DNA of 64,000 nt from Rhipicephalus microplus (Eukaryota; Arthropoda; Arachnida; Ixodida; Ixodidae). The position numbers and the translations under genes are program-made. Shown here piece by piece: positions 63,936-64,000 of the stretch (positions are counted from its first letter, which is position 1; each line of letters starts with the position of its first letter). Location of the stretch: contig NC_134704.1 in assembly GCF_043290135.1 (NCBI RefSeq), positions 24,594,001-24,658,000 of the forward strand, given 5' to 3'. The notes under the pieces were generated by a model. That model did no database searches, was not told the DNA's origin, and saw only the letters and a list, made by a program, of their open reading frames with translations.

Positions 63936-64000
63936 ATAGGAGACAGTAACCACGTGAAAAAAATCATGTGGCACAAAGATCAAAAGATGAGTAAGAAAAA

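Overview
The window is nuclear DNA of an arthropod, almost certainly a hard tick (Ixodidae, probably a metastriate such as Rhipicephalus, Dermacentor or Hyalomma). The reasons are short GC-rich exons split by long AT-rich introns with GT-AG borders, and many copies of a tRNA-headed SINE that I recognise as Ruka-like. Tick-type gag, LINE and LTR fragments and long TA, GATA, TTA and GACA/GACG simple repeats point the same way. There is nothing prokaryotic here: no operons, CRISPR array or phage genes.

The real genes are two tandem, same-strand paralogues of the SLC22 (organic cation/anion transporter, major facilitator superfamily) family. Gene 1 has ten coding exons between 4484 and 21242 (570 residues). 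Gene 2 has ten coding exons between 36601 and 49284 (569 residues). I assembled both by hand. All nine introns lie at matching positions with the same phases (0,2,1,2,0,2,1,0,2), and six of the ten exons have identical lengths, so this is a clear tandem duplication. Both proteins keep SLC22 hallmarks: a large glycosylated loop after TM1, WDLVC, the G-x3-D-x-x-G-R motif, PESPRWL, a second G-R-R-W motif after TM8, and the PET motif after TM12.

Region by region: 1-4440 is a repeat graveyard (SINEs, an inverted-repeat element, a broken retrotransposon gag). 4484-21905 is gene 1; its introns hold TA/GATA arrays, foldbacks, SINEs, RTE-type LINE tails and an endonuclease fragment, and its 3' UTR holds a SINE. 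21906-36571 is intergenic, with a nested stack of mobile elements at 31130-33757 and a GACA/GACG minisatellite at 34438-34961. 36572-49284 is gene 2. 49285-64000 is intergenic and contains a 4.3 kb LTR retrotransposon (53633-57971). That element has about 99% identical LTRs, a perfect 5-bp target duplication, a polypurine tract and two ORFs, but no protease, reverse transcriptase or integrase, so it is a recent non-autonomous insertion.

The most unusual theme is the number of palindromic (foldback) sequences. One sits in intron 3 of gene 2 and is built from a duplicated piece of the neighbouring exon 3 border. Others are a head-to-head SINE palindrome, and a unit present twice directly and once inverted between TA repeats. 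A second theme is the spread of simple repeats from SINE and LINE tails, in one case right up against a splice acceptor of gene 2. I found no clearly new enzymatic or defence system.
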